Shown: piece after piece, positions 35,007 through 35,234 of the stretch | How the letters are laid out: each line of letters begins with the position of its first letter | Position numbering within the stretch: the first letter of the stretch is position 1 | Origin: Riemerella columbipharyngis | GTDB taxonomy: Bacteria > Bacteroidota > Bacteroidia > Flavobacteriales > Weeksellaceae | DNA length: 35,234 bases | Assembly (NCBI RefSeq): GCF_900101995.1 | Contig: NZ_FNAS01000018.1 | Coordinates: 1-35,234 of the forward strand | Reading direction: 5' to 3' | Program-made: the position numbers and the translations under genes | The notes under the pieces: model-generated | Databases searched by the model: none | Told to the model about the DNA's origin: nothing | Seen by the model: only the letters and a program-made list of their open reading frames with translations

Positions 35007-35234
35007 CTAACAAACTCTATCCAAATCCTTCCAGTCATCAGGGTTTACTTTCAGCCGCTGTGGGTTCTTGAGCTGGAGAGACACTTCTACCCCAAAAACA
35101 CCCACGCCCTCCAGCTCTACCGGACGAATCTCCACCGAGTTTTTGATGAAAGAATTGTATAGGATATGCTCCGTATTATTGCTATCCAAGCGCATACGCC
35201 CCACTACTTTGAGGGCTAACTTTTCGGCGTTATC
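35007..35234 (-). CDS. Parent gene of the tags, C-terminal part only
   Basis: At least 75 residues, running in from beyond the right edge: DNAEKLALKVVGRMRLDSNN, then SVEIRPVELEGVGVFGVEVS and the ending QLKNPQRLKVNPDDWKDLDR plus VC. It looks like a beta-rich phage structural protein of Bacteroidota, but I cannot name the family. Its last 71 bp (35007-35077) are the sequence repeated six times to the left. Confidence 0.7.
   Translation of the reverse strand, partial: DNAEKLALKVVGRMRLDSNNTEHILYNSFIKNSVEIRPVELEGVGVFGVEVSLQLKNPQRLKVNPDDWKDLDRVC

Noticed and set aside
30418-35077. Tags as integron attC sites
   Set aside because: The tags still read as the protein end of the parent gene, show no attC-like paired R boxes, and no integron integrase is near.
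30418-35077. Tags as displaced C-terminal toxin tips of a polymorphic toxin
   Set aside because: All tags encode the same 24 residues, whereas displaced toxin tips differ from one another; the genes between are hicAB-like rather than immunity genes.

Overview
The window is phage DNA from a low-GC member of the Bacteroidota, most likely Flavobacteriia (Weeksellaceae-like). Three things point there: promoters of the TAnnTTTG type, Bacteroidota-only families (DUF6712-like head protein, DUF5053, SAM_5-type integrase), and very short or overlapping gene junctions. Almost everything is on the minus strand. The only well-supported plus-strand gene is the CI-like repressor. No tRNA, rRNA or CRISPR array was seen.

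Layout, right to left in the direction of transcription. (1) 35.2-29.7 kb: an array of seven small gene cassettes lying behind the 3' end of a gene that runs off the right edge. Each cassette is followed upstream by a 71-74 bp copy of that gene's 3' end (one copy cut to 22 bp). Four cassettes carry hicA-hicB, two carry a small ORF plus a DUF5053 gene, and one carries a membrane peptide, a helix-turn-helix-like protein and a candidate small RNA. (2) 29.5-27.9 kb: four small phage genes and a frameshifted membrane-protein gene. (3) 27.8-21.0 kb: a 6.8 kb integrative element bounded by 44 bp direct repeats. It has a tyrosine recombinase, an excisionase-like protein, a rolling-circle-type Rep, an AntA/AntB-like antirepressor and small DNA-binding proteins, and it contains no CCGG, a tetramer that is common in the surrounding phage. 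(4) 20.9-20.2 kb: the CI/Cro-like switch. (5) 20.1-16.3 kb: replication genes (SSB-like protein, primase-helicase), followed by a cluster of TTTCCAAC/GTTGGAAA boxes that may be the origin. (6) 16.0-10.4 kb: small genes, S49 prohead protease, scaffold-like protein, major capsid protein, tail-tube-like protein. (7) 10.4-7.3 kb: two DNA methyltransferases. (8) 7.1-0 kb: an Asp/Tyr-repeat protein, terminase small and large subunits, portal, DUF6712-like head protein, a second tail-tube-like paralogue, a fibre-like protein and the start of one more gene.

The regulation looks coherent. Seven sites upstream of phage gene blocks share TTGTCC(TTT), exactly 23 nt (24 in one), then a TAnnTTTG-like box and an ATG close behind. 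The normal -33 TTTG element is replaced by GTCC, so these look like activator-dependent phage promoters. They lie on both sides of the 6.8 kb element, which supports the view that the element is nested inside one phage. The array on the right looks like serial acquisition of toxin-antitoxin-type cassettes (morons) at one hotspot, each with its own promoter, inverted-repeat operator, inter-gene hairpin and terminator.

The strongest candidates for something undescribed are the cassette array with its repeated gene-end tag, the small ORF + DUF5053 pair inside it, the three-hairpin RNA locus of the fourth cassette, and the GTCC-N23 promoter regulon.
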